A DNA stretch of 64,000 bases from Beroe forskalii (lineage: Eukaryota; Ctenophora; Nuda; Beroida; Beroidae). The position numbers and the translations under genes are program-made. The notes under the pieces are model-generated. The model was not told where the DNA came from and searched no databases. It was given only the letters and a program-made list of their open reading frames with translations. Positions 22,169 through 33,697 of this stretch are shown here, in pieces; position 1 is the stretch's first letter; the number at the start of each line of letters is the position of its first letter. The stretch lies in assembly GCA_011033025.1 (NCBI GenBank), contig WFMF01000049.1, positions 310,001 through 374,000 of the forward strand. Direction: 5' to 3'.

Positions 22169-25100
22169 CAGATTAGAACAACGCCACACTAGGTATTGAA
22201 TTCGCCACACTATAAAAAATGATCGCATTGTTAAGATGATATTCGCCACAGGCCACACCCTATGCGTTAACTTTCTAAGAATGCGTGTAAAGTGCAGGGT
22301 AATATTCGCCACACTAGCATTATATTCGCCAAAGTGGTCGCATGTTTGTAAACACACGCAATGCTAAGCAATTATTCGCCTGTTTTATAAACAATCTTCG
22401 TAGACTCTATTTCGCCATGTTAGGAAAATATTCGCCTACTGGGTAACACATTCATTCTTAGAGAATAATTCGCCGTGTTTGGAAAGTATTCGCCTACTGG
22501 GTTACATATTTATTCTTAGAGAATATTTCGCCGTGTTCGGAAAATATTCGCCTTAGAAAATATTTCGCCGTGTTAATAAAATATTCGCCGTATGTTATGA
22601 TAACATGTACACTCTAAACTAATTAAGTTACACATAGCAGCCCCACCCTGACCTTGATTCACATCTGTACAAAATGTGTTCTAACTTGACTCCTGAAAAT
22701 TTTCTATTTCATATTTTGAACAGATGATGTGTTGATGTACACAAAGTTGCACTTAGCAATACATACCTACTGTGTATGCAAATTTAAGCATTCATACTTT
22801 CCAGATTAAACACATCATAATATCATATCAGCTCGTTATAGCCTCATACGGAGAGTCGAGTACTCGACGGTTTCTCCTTGGTAACAAGCCGCATCATCCC
22901 GATCCAGGACTGGGGAATGAAGTTACCGTTTTTCATCTTTTCGGACCGTTCTAATGCAAAGTGGGAGAATACCAGTTATAATAACTGGCATTTTCTGCTG
23001 CATTATACTGTGATTTACCAGAATTACAAGTACAGCTTATCACCGCTTTTTCGGACCCATCCTCTCACACCTGTCAGTTCCGTGTCGGCAGCCAAAATAA
23101 CCTTTTACAATGCTTATCAGGTCCATTGTTTCGCATCCTTCAATTTCAAATTCAAGTCCAAGGACGAGCATAATCCCCTGCCTTTTTATCAATCCTTATC
23201 ACCGCTTTATCAGGTCCATTGTTTCGCATCCTTCAATTTCAAATACAAGTCCACGGTGAAGATTACCGGTAATGGCAGTATCCAAGTAGGTCAGTATCAA
23301 AGTAGCCCGACTCGACTCAACTCGACGACTCAACGACTCGACGACTTGACTCGACTCGACGACTCCCGACTCGACGACTCGACTCGACGACTCGACGACT
23401 CGACTCGACTCGACGACTCGAGCTCCTGACGACTCGACTCGACGACTCGACTCGACGACTGACTCGACGACTCGACTCGACGACTCGACTCGACGACTCG
23501 ACTCGACTCGACTCGACTCGACGACTCGACTCGACTCGACTCGACGACTCGACGACTCGACTCGACGACTCGACTCGACTCGACGACTCGACGACTCGAC
23601 TCGACTCGACGACTCGACTCGACGACTCGACTCGACGACTCGACTCGACGACTCGACGACTCGACGACTCGACTCGACGACTCGACTCGACGACTCGACT
23701 CGACTCGACGACTCGACTCGACGACTCGACTCGACGACTCGACTCGACGACTCGACTCGACGACTCGACTCGACGACTCGACTCGACGACTCGACTCGAC
23801 GACTCGACTCGACGACTCGACTCGACGACTCGACTCGACGACTCGACTCGACGACTCGACTCGACGACTCGACGACTCGACGACTTGACTCGACGACTCG
23901 ACTCGACGACTCGACTCGACGACTCGACTCGACGACTCGACTCGACGACTCGACTCGACGACTCGACGACTCGACTCGACGACTCGACTCGACGACTCGA
24001 CTCGACTCGACGACTCGACTCGACGACTCGACGACTCGACTCGACGACTCGACTCGACGACGACTCGACTCGACGACTCGACTCGACTCGACGACTCGAC
24101 GACTCGACTCGACGACTCGACTCGACGACTCGACGACTCGACGACTCGACGACTCGACGACTCGACTCGACGACTCGACTCGACGACTCGACGACTCGAC
24201 GACGACTCGACTCGACGACTCGACGACTCGACGACTCGACGACTCGACTCGACGACTCGACTCGACGACGACTCGACGACTCGACTCGACTCGACTGACG
24301 ACTCGACGACTCGACTCGACGACTCGACTCGACGACTCGACTCGACGACTCGACTCGACGACTCGAATCGACAACTCGACTCGACGCTCGACTCGACGAC
24401 TCGTCTCGACTCGACGACTCGACGACTCGATTCGACGACTCGACTCGACTCGACGACTCGACTCGACTCGACTCGACGACTCGACGACTCGACGACTCGA
24501 CGACTCGACGACTCGACGACTCGACGACTCGACGACTCGACTCGACTCGACTCGACTCGACGACTCGACTCGACTCGACTCGACTCGACGACTCGACTCG
24601 ACGACTCGACTCGACGACTCGACGACGACTCGACTCGACTCGACGACTCGACTCGACTCGACGACTCGACTCGACTCGACGACTCGACTCGACGACTCGA
24701 CTCGACGACTAAACTTCGCTCCGTCGTACTATGTGATGCCCCTATGATCATATGAAAACGGGCTCTCTGTTAGGCTATAACGAACCAATATGACATAACA
24801 TGACATTGTGTTTAATCCGAAAAGTATAATAGATGCTTAAATTTACATAATACACAGTAGCTCTGGATTGCTAAGTGCAACTTCGTGTACATTGATACAT
24901 CATCTGTTCAAAATATGAAATAGAATTTCAGGAGTCAAGTTAGAACACATTTTGTACAGACTACAGATGCGAATCAAGGTGAGGGTGGGGTTGAATGTTG
25001 ATGTGTGTAACTTAGAGTGTACATATTGTAATCATAACATACGACAATATTTTATCTAACACGGCGAAATGTTTTCCAAAAAGAAATTTGATACCCAGCA

Positions 25101-26499
25101 AGCGAATATTTTCCAAACACGGCGAAAATTTCTTTAAGAATGAATGTGTTGCCCGATAGGCGAATATTTTCCTAACACGGCGAAATATTCTGTATTAATA
25201 AATGTGTTACCCAGTAGGCGAATATTTTCCTAACACAGCGAATTAAAGTCTACGATGAAGTGTCGTATCCAGAGATAAAATATCGTAGTCTGAGATTTTA
25301 AGTGTCGTACCCAGAGATGAAGCGTCGTACCATGAGATGAAGTGTCGCAGTCTGAGATATTTTTTTTACCCTGAGATGAAGTGTCATACTTTGAGATGAA
25401 GTGTCGTACCCAGAGATGAAATGTCGCAGTCTGAGATAAAGTGACGTACCCTGATATCAAGTGTTCTTCCCTGATAAGAGGTGCCATACCCAGAGATGAA
25501 GTGTCGTAGCCTTGGATATGAAATGTCGTACTTTCGAGGTCAAATGATGCACTTTACAGTACAATCAAGTTGCAGTAAGAGATGGAGTGCCGTGCCCTTT
25601 GAGATGAAACTTCGCACTCGAGATCAAATTTCGTACTTTACAGTACAATCAAGGAGTAAGCAAGGATGAAGTCGTACCCTTTGAGATGAAACTTGCACCC
25701 TGGAGATCAAAGTCGTACTTCAAGGATACAATCAAGTTACAGTACGAGATGAAATGTCGTACTTTGAGATGAAGTGTCAGAGACGAAATGTCGCGAGATG
25801 AAATGTCGTGATATAACGTGTCATGAGATGAAATGTCCGTTCCCCAATCTCACTCTGTCGTACTATGTGATGCCCTCATGATATAAAAACGGGCCATTAT
25901 GATATGTTTAATCTGAAAAATATGAATGCTTAAATTTACATACACAGTAGGTATTGCTAAGTGCAACTTTGTGTACATCAACACATCATCTGTTCAAAAT
26001 ATGAAATAGAAAAATTTCAGGAGTCAAGTTAGAACACATTTTGTACAGATGTGAATCAAGGTCAGGGTGGGGCTGCTATGTGTAACTTAATTAGTTTAGA
26101 GTGTACATGTTATCATAACATACGGCGAATATTTTATTAACACGGCGAAATATTTTCTAAGGCGAATATTTTCCGAACACGGCGAAATATTCTCTAAGAA
26201 TAAATATGTAACCCAGTAGGCGAATACTTTCCAAACACGGCGAATTATTCTCTAAGAATGAATGTGTTACCCAGTAGGCGAATATTTTCCTAACACGGCG
26301 AAATAGAGTCTACGAAGATTGTTTATAAAACAGGCGAATAATTGCTTAGCATTGCGCGTGTGTTTACAAACATGCGACCACTTTGGCGAATATAATGCTA
26401 GTGTGGCGAATATTACCCTGCACTTTACACGCATTCTTAGAAAGTTAACGCATAGGGTGTGGCCTGTGGCGAATATCATTTTAACAATGCGATCATTTT
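22169..26499 (+). mobile_element. Copy 3 of the satellite-bearing element, right end truncated
   Basis: Same order as copy 1: arm 22,169-22,820, Q 22,822-23,304, satellite 23,305-24,712, inner arm 24,713-25,250, 20-bp tandem repeat 25,250-25,850, right arm about 25,870-26,499. The right arm stops at GATCATTTT, so the last 46 bp present in the other copies are missing; the sequence then changes to unrelated DNA. The breakpoint lies about 750 bp before the first visible SLC35B2 exon. Confidence 0.85.
23305..24712. repeat. TCGAC satellite of copy 3, about 1.4 kb
   Basis: CGACT and CGACGACT words as in copy 1, same orientation. Variant words (CCCGAC, AGCTCCTGAC, GACTGACTCG) cluster near 23,360-23,470 and 24,290-24,440. 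All six frames are free of stops over long stretches because of the word composition, not coding. Confidence 0.95.
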
Positions 26500-27244
26500 G
26501 GCAACAAATTTGAATCCAAGCTCACTGAAATCAAAATTGTCCGCATTTTCATCTGTTTAGAACTCACTTCTCACTTGAGTAAATATGAATTACTCCTTCT
26601 GTCGAATCCTCATAGCCAACCATCGAAACTACAAATATCTTGATATGAAAGAATTATCGCTGATTTTCACAATGGAACAAATTGTTCAACTCTTACCTTT
26701 TAGCCTTTTCTCCTACAATAGTGATTAGAGTTGATATGCTTCTGTCGTAAATTTTTACCAAACTCGAAAATTCCACTGAGAACGTAAATTATGACTTTAA
26801 ACAGTTGAAACGTTTCCAAAGTACACAGTAACGAAATGGCAGATGCTTCGTTAAAATGCACGTGCAGTTTAGCGCGCGCAATCACCAATCACCATAGCAA
26901 CGCGCGCAACTGGTGAATTTAACCTAGAACGCGATCTTCTTTTTAGGGTGAATTTCTTGGACTTTCGACGTTATTTACGAAAAATCTAAAGCCTAATTCC
27001 TATTTTTGGCCATGCTATCTTTTAAGTTTAGGCATTTTCTACCGCCTTGCAAAAAATCGCGGCTTTTTAGCTCCATTTGTGTCAGTTATTCATACACAAA
27101 CGTAGAAGTGCCTCTTTCCTTTATATAATAGATGTGTCAGTATGGATGCAGTATACCTATTCGATTCAAAACTGATTGAAAAGCACAGCTCTTCCAAGAG
27201 CCTATTACCCTGCCTAAAGCTTCATCCTTTGTTAAATTCCCCAG
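26500..27244. other. Stretch between truncated copy 3 and SLC35B2
   Basis: No exon is recognised. This should be intron or 5' flank of SLC35B2. The last 15 bases (GTTAAATTCCCCAG) form the splice acceptor of the first visible exon. Confidence 0.5.
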
Positions 27245-29423
27245 GTGATATGCAAAGCCAGCAAGACTCTGGCCGTCATCCTGATGGGTAAAGTGGTGTC
27301 CCGCAAGAAGTTTCCCGCGTACGAGTACGTGTGTGCGGGTCTTATATTCATCGGAGTCAGTATCTTCCTGCTGTGGAACCCGCAGGAAACGGAGAAGAAC
27401 TACACCACCGAAACTACTGTGAGTTGAGAGGGAGGGCAGGGTGGGTATTAGGTGAGTAGGGGCGGGAGGGGGCAGGGTGGAGTCTTGGGAGAGTTGAGAG
27501 GGGGAGGGGACAGTAATTCCGACTTCAGTGAGAGTTAATTTGGGGAAAATGTCTCTTCAGAAGCTGCTGTGGTTAAGAGAGCAATGGGGAATGGGTGCAA
27601 GGATGGGGAGACTTCCAGTTGAGCGTTTGAGGGTTGATATCATGTCATATTGAACTAATGAAATTACATTTCAGTTCTCTGGTCTGATGATCCTGATCGG
27701 TTACATCGTGTTTGACAGTTTCACCTCAAACTGGCAGGGAGAGTTGTACAACACCTACAGCATGTCATCGTATCAGGTATGATAGCGCAGGTCATGGCAG
27801 TTCTAACAGGGCCGCAGCTTCCAATCAAGATAACTAATAATTGAAAACTCTTAAGATGTGTTTGACTTCAAAGTTATAAAAGAGGCAGTTCGATCACTCA
27901 AGTTTGCGCGGCGTAAAGAAGCTTTGATAACATGTCTGTACGCCGCGCAAACTTAAGCCGCGCACACGAAATACGTGCAAACTGCAAGTCGAACCGTCCT
28001 GAGTCTGTCACGTGTCACCGTAATATATGTATGCTGTGAAGGCAAAAGTGATAGTATAAGAGAAACACTTACCACACTATCCCCTCAGTGCATGCTGGGA
28101 ACTAACATCTCTCCCACTTACCACCCTCTCCCCCGCCTCTTCCACTAACCACCTTATCCCTGCAGTGCATGCTGGGAACTAACATCTTCTCCTCCCTTTT
28201 TACTGGCGTATCCCTGTTAGTTGAGGGCCTGCTCTTCTCAAACCTCCTCCTCTGTCTCCAAACTCCTGCTCTAGCGTGGGATGTCATCGGGATGAGCATC
28301 TTCTCAATGACAGGTTAGTTCTGATTGGTTAATAAGAAACAGGATAGTGTCAGCTCTGATTGGTTAATGAAACGGAGAAAGATGTGATTGATTAAAAAGA
28401 AATAGCGAAAGGGTCACTGGATGTTCTATAATTGAGTTATTGGGTAATGTGTAATGGGGAAATGGAAGTTGCTATAATGTGCCTAGTGTCTACTGGATAC
28501 TGCCTAGAATAGTAGAATATATTTTTGCCGGATTTTTCCCAAACCCCGCTTTGACATACTCCACATTACATCACGATGTAAGCTAATTTTGTGACTTTTC
28601 GGAGAAAAGTGCGCGCAAACAAACAGACACGCATCATGAAGTAACACCCTCTTTCCCCCACAGGACAGTTTTTCATCTTCTACTGCATTGAAACCTTCGG
28701 ACCAGTAGTCTTCACGATCATCATGGCGTGTCGCCAAGTTCTCTCCATCATCGTCAGCTGCCTCATGTTCGGACATCCCCTCACCGCCCAGTCCTTCTTC
28801 GGAGCATTTGTAGTATTCGTGGCTATCTTCCTGAGGATCTACGCCAAGCAGCGGTCGTCCCGTACCCCTGCTGCTGCTAAGTAATTGAGTATGTTTATAT
28901 ACGTGAAGCGTGTGTGTTAGAGCATTGAGATTTGTGTGTGTAACATTTATACTTGTGTAACACTCTGTAGCATTGAGAGTTGTGTGTAACATTGATACTT
29001 CTGTTTAACATTAATACATTATTATTATATGTATTTTACAATCTATTGCACAGCACTTTTTCTTCGTAATTCAAGGGATATTAAAGAGAATTCATAGCAT
29101 TGTTGCGCTTTCAATGATTTCGCATTATTGTGAATGTGTTTCCTTAATTAGTACTATCTTGAATTAGTAGATAGTACATCTGAGTACATCCTTTGTATTT
29201 TTTGTGCGTTCTTGTAGAGCCAATTTCATGCTTATAAGTTATTGCTTCTTGATACTTGAAATTCATGCTGCATTTTATCTTTTATTTCAATGTAGTGTTT
29301 TCTTTCAGGACTGAAGGGGAGGATGAAAAGACGGAGGAAACGGAAGCGCAATCTGAAGAAACTGAAGACCCACAACAACCATATCTAGCTCAAATGCTGA
29401 CAAAATGTTATGTCAAACTTTAA
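27245..29423 (+). CDS. SLC35B2: 3'-phosphoadenosine 5'-phosphosulfate transporter 1 (SLC35B2), 3' part
   Basis: SLC35B2 proteins are Golgi multi-pass antiporters that import PAPS, the sulfate donor for proteoglycan and protein sulfation. Five phase-consistent exons are visible: 27,245-27,418 ([20 protein letters not shown]), 27,675-27,776 ([19 protein letters not shown]), 28,166-28,313, 28,664-28,880 ([17 protein letters not shown]) and 29,309-29,423. The K-A-S-K...MGK and FDSFTSNWQ motifs are diagnostic of the family. Only the C-terminal half, with about five hydrophobic segments, is present; the exons upstream of VICKASK are not in the window or were lost next to truncated transposon copy 3. 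Splicing of the last intron (donor GTAATT at 28,881) adds an acidic tail ([17 protein letters not shown]) ending at 29,423; leaving it unspliced gives a TAA right after AAAK at 28,884. Confidence 0.87.
28088..28188 (+). repeat. Duplicated intron-exon junction in SLC35B2
   Basis: CAGTGCATGCTGGGAACTAACATCT occurs at the real exon start (acceptor before 28,166) and, as CAG-TGCATGCTGGGAACTAAC, about 76 bp upstream (acceptor-like CAG at 28,086-28,088). The upstream copy is followed by non-coding sequence in place of the exon body. It is a potential decoy 3' splice site created by a local duplication. Confidence 0.85.
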
Positions 29424-30100
29424 CAAATCACGATGGCGATTAATAAATGCTGTTCTGATATTTCTAGTTATTTATTTGATAAGTCAGATGTTATTTATAG
29501 GTGACTGTAAACTGTAAAGTAGTTCATTGCGTAATGAGTCATAATCCTCATTGCAAAATTACTGTAAGTTGTAGATTTGTAGATAATTTGTTGAGTAGGT
29601 ACTAAACAATTTACCGGTTATAGATTTGGATGGAACAGCTTTTTATGAATGGTAACGCATTTTCGTTGTCCAGCTAACATTTTAATGATGAGGTTCCGCA
29701 TTTTTCAAATTTTGGTTCTTGTTTAACTTTCAGTTTAAATGATGTAATACTTTGGTTCACCACTGTGCACTAAGTTTATTTGAGTTCGATTTTTAATTCA
29801 AAGATAATATGCGAAACCTTTCCCAGGCAAGCGAGGCTTTTAATTCCAAAAGGCTGCGGTCCGACATTTTTTCAGTATTCGTTAACATGCTCGTTTTGAT
29901 GATATGTCGAAGATAAATTCCAATGTTCGCATATGTAAAGTTGACAAATATTGTAGTATTTCTGTATTTGCATGCTTCGAACTTTTGATACTTATTGCAG
30001 AGATAACCTCGCCTTTTATTGATTGAGCTGAAATGGAAATAAAATGATGCTTTGACTGACCATTGTTGAGGCATCAGGAAATTGCTGAATGATCAAACTC
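29424..30100. other. SLC35B2 3' flank, no recognised gene
   Basis: AT-rich sequence containing probable 3' UTR. AATAAATG at about 29,442 could act as a polyadenylation signal about 20 bp after the stop at 29,421. No further coding signal is recognised. Confidence 0.4.
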
Positions 30101-30164
30101 GGTGTGTAAAATGTGTAAGTAATGGAAAATGGAAATACATGTATTGCTATGAAGTTGCAGTGAC

Positions 30165-31195
30165 GCGGCAAAATTGGATGGAACGCGCGGGCTCCAAATG
30201 GATCATCTCAAGCTGTCTTTGCGCAAAAACGCGCGCTTTTGAATACGTCAATGCGCGCGCGCTCGGCCAAAAGATTCAATTCAATTTACGGTATGTTCCT
30301 ATTAACCATAATTTATGAATGAATGATGGATGCATAAAAAAATGGAACTTTCATCATAATAAATTTGTGTGCTCTCAATGTCATCAATTTGGTATGTGCA
30401 CGTAACATTTTTCGTCATGCTCGATTGGGTGCTAAGTGGTGTCAACGTCATAGGGTTGGTATGTGGAATGTGCAAACGTAACTATTCGTCACGCTCAATA
30501 TGGTGCAGAGTGGTGTCAACGAAATAGAGTTGGTATGTGCACGTAACGCTATTCGTCATGCTTGATTGGGTACGGAGTGGTGTCAGTGGCATATATAAAG
30601 GCGTGCACTGCGTCCTCTCGTCATTAGTTCTGCTCGTTGGTTTTCGATTTGTGTTGCTTAATATGTCGTTAAAAAAGTAATAAAGTACCGTTGTTAATAA
30701 GGTACTGTTATTTATTAGGTACCGTTGTTAATAAGGCACCGTTGTTAATCAGGTACCGTTGTAAATTAGGTACCGTTGTAAATAGGGTACCGTTGTTAAT
30801 CAGGTACCGTTGTTAATCAGGTACCGTTGTAAATAGGGTACCGTTGTTAATAGGGTACCGTTGTTAATAAGGCACCGTTGTTAATAAGGTACCGTTGTTA
30901 ATAAGGTACCGTTGTTAATAAGGTACCGACTACCGTTGTTAATTAGGTACCGTTGTTAATTAGGTACCGTTGTTAATTAGGTACCGTTGTTAATTAGGTA
31001 CCGTTGTTAATTAGGTACCGTTGTTAATAGGGTATCGTGTTAATAAGGTACCGTGTTAATTAGGTACCGTTGTTAATTAGGTACCGTTGTTAATAGGGTG
31101 CCGTTGTTTATAAGGTACCGTTGTTAATAAGGTACCGTTGTAAATAAGGTCTGTTGTTAATTAGTTACCGTTGTTAATTAGGTGCCGTTGATAAG
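30165..31195 (+). promoter_or_regulatory. TATA-box module with upstream tandem boxes and 17-bp minisatellite (left, plus orientation)
   Basis: Three imperfect repeats of about 70 bp at about 30,395-30,590 share GTGGTGTCAACG, GTTGGTATGTG and TTCGTCATGCTTGATTGGG. They are followed by a TATA box (ATATATAAAG at 30,591-30,600) and, about 30 bp on, a GTCATTAGTTC start-like sequence. From about 30,684 the 17-bp unit GGTACCGTTGTTAATAA repeats about 30 times to 31,195. An inverted homologous module lies at 36,928-37,950; shared sequence starts near ATGGATGGAACGCGCG. The layout suggests a Pol II promoter with a repeated 5' leader, probably belonging to a mobile element. No ORF follows that I can identify. 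Confidence 0.65.
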
Positions 31196-33697
31196 GTATT
31201 ACAACAAGATGCGTGTATATCGCCAGTTTCTTCTGACAACAGAACTCTCGGCAAAAGCTCCAGTGTCACCCTCAAAATGTGGGATGCCGGGCCCTGGATT
31301 AGAAAATTAATTAAAGGAAAACAAGGGCAGGAAGGTAATCAGTGGGCACTTTTTTGTGGTGAAAAAAGCGGGATTTGAAGTGAAAACATGCGGGAGCGCC
31401 GCGCACAACTGCTGGCAGCAAGAAGACCCGCGCACTACATAGAAATCTGTCATCGCGCCTTCCAAACAGAACACCCAACATGCCGCTTTTCAGTAGATGT
31501 TCTAGCCCAAAATTGTCATGATTCTACATCTGGATTTACCTATTGATCCTCGACAAAGCATGCCGCGCGTGCCGTAGGAAACGCAAAAAAGCTCCAACTA
31601 TTTTCAAAGAATATCTGCAAATGAGATCATGATACGGGTAAGGTTTCATCCAATCAAGCAGGCGACTCGGCATGATCTATTACCCACTTCCCTCTGTGAT
31701 AATTACGTCCTAAAACTTAGGATGTGATATCAAGCAGACATGATGTAAGCCACAAGGAGACAAAGAGGATACTTTAATTCACAGATTACTGGGAAATCCA
31801 TGACAAAAATGAAGAGGAACCCCCATGTAGATCATGACGATTCCATGACAATTCTGCTAGAACATCTACTCCCGCTTTTTAGGAAATTCCAGTGATGTTT
31901 TGCCGTCTTTAAATTAAATATCAATGGCAAAGACATGATCATGGCAGTAATTACAATGAAACGATTTTTTATTATTCAAATTGAACTTTTTTTGAACAGA
32001 AACAACACAAATTATTTCGATTTCTTATTATATCAATATCGGACGGCGGACGTAGTTTGTTGTGAATCAAAAATTTGTATGAAAAAATGTAATCCCTCTT
32101 AGTTTTGAACCAATCTAATTTTACAGTCCATTTCGCCACAAGATCGTGTAATTTGATCTAAACGACATTGATTCACCTCAAACATTGCCAAAAATCACAT
32201 TTTCTAACGTTTTCGAACATGAATTATTAAATAGGTACTGCTGTTACAAACTGCTGTAACAAACTATATTACAATAATATGTGATTTGAGACTAAGTTTT
32301 ATTCACCTGCTTTTACAATAATCACACATGGAACGTCCAATAGCAACCAACTGGTTTGATACTAATAACTGACTGGAAACTGAACAGAAAGTTCGAGAAT
32401 TTGCTCAATTGACGAAATTTGAAAATGATTCCAACCTGATGTATGGAGTTTACAAGAATGTTCCTTTATTCACATACATGCTTTGTAAAAGCAGGATTGT
32501 TTTATCTAGAAAGTAAACCTTTATTAAAAACATACTACCTATTAAAACTATCAATAATCAACTGCTACATGAGATAGAATTGCTATAAGAGACTAAGTAT
32601 TACAAACACGCTTTACCTAATTATTATTAATAAGTGTATCGAAATCGAGTATCAATATTTCATAATTTCATATATAATACTTTAATACAACATAGATTTA
32701 CCAAACAAATATAAGATATAATATTTACAGTTCATTTAAAAAGAGTTTCTACCGTAATCTGATTGAAATGTTGGTTTGAGAAGGGGTTGTTCATTACAAT
32801 TGAACATATTCTCATTTTGTAATCATGTTTTCCGTATCAAGCTCTTCTGATACTATGGTAGTTTTATTAAAATCACATACTTGGAGTTTTTGCGACTTGT
32901 TTATTTCGGATCGATCATCAATCAATAACAACGTCTTAATCATACACGTTTATCTTTGCAATTACGGGCGATGGGAAACTTGTCTCAAAATCTATTCGCC
33001 ACATAATAACAATTTTTGCCCAAAAACTAGAATCAATAGACAGTACAAATGAGTCCTAAAGTCTCTCATTCCAGGGAAGTGAAATCCCAACGGCCAACAC
33101 AAATCCCTTAAGTATTGTCTCTTTAGTCACTGCCACAAGAAATCTCATCGAGAAGATTAGGCCAGCGTCTGCTGTAATCAGGGTTTTGTGTGCCTTGAAG
33201 ACTTAACTGCATTAATCACGATGTTCTGTAGTTCCTTTGGCCGGGCAAAGTTGGTGTCTCATATAATTCCTCAAATAAAATTGCACCTAAAGTGAAACCC
33301 TGTGATCTTCACTCCTATTAGCTTGACTGTGACTTCATGGATCATGATGATTCCATCTCTCTAATGAAGTAGCAGAGTTTCACTCTGCCATAGGAAGAAT
33401 CTGGGGTGTGTCATCGAACAGACGAACCTGTCCTTTCGACCTGAAATACAGCAATGTTTGTTTTCATTTAAACGTTCTTTGACAAAATTGGCGGATTTTA
33501 AACACCCTACCGTACTTAAGTTTCATCAACTAGAATTGTAACAGATTACGAAAGATTACCAATCATGGACTTAAATAAGATTACGGAAGATTACCAAGCA
33601 TGGAGATAAAGAAATGAATAAATAAGATTTAATTTAGTTCTGACAGAATTTCGTCAGAGTACTACAATACTAACACAGAGTAACACACACTATAAAG
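31196..33697. other. Gene-poor stretch with one inverted-repeat element
   Basis: An imperfect inverted pair (CAGTAGATGTTCTAGC...AATTGTCATG near 31,490-31,535 and its complement near 31,827-31,880) brackets about 390 bp and may be a MITE. The phrase GGATCATGATGATTCCAT near 33,340 is related. The rest is AT-rich and I recognise no exon; the PMPCB 3' exons were looked for and not found. Confidence 0.45.

Noticed and set aside
23330..24751. Open frames of 391-473 codons in the satellite of copy 3
   Set aside because: Same compositional effect; opposite-strand frames overlap fully.
30684..31195. CRISPR-like array of 17-bp GGTACCGTTGTTAATAA units
   Set aside because: Units are directly adjacent without unique spacers, and the genome is an animal's; this is a minisatellite.
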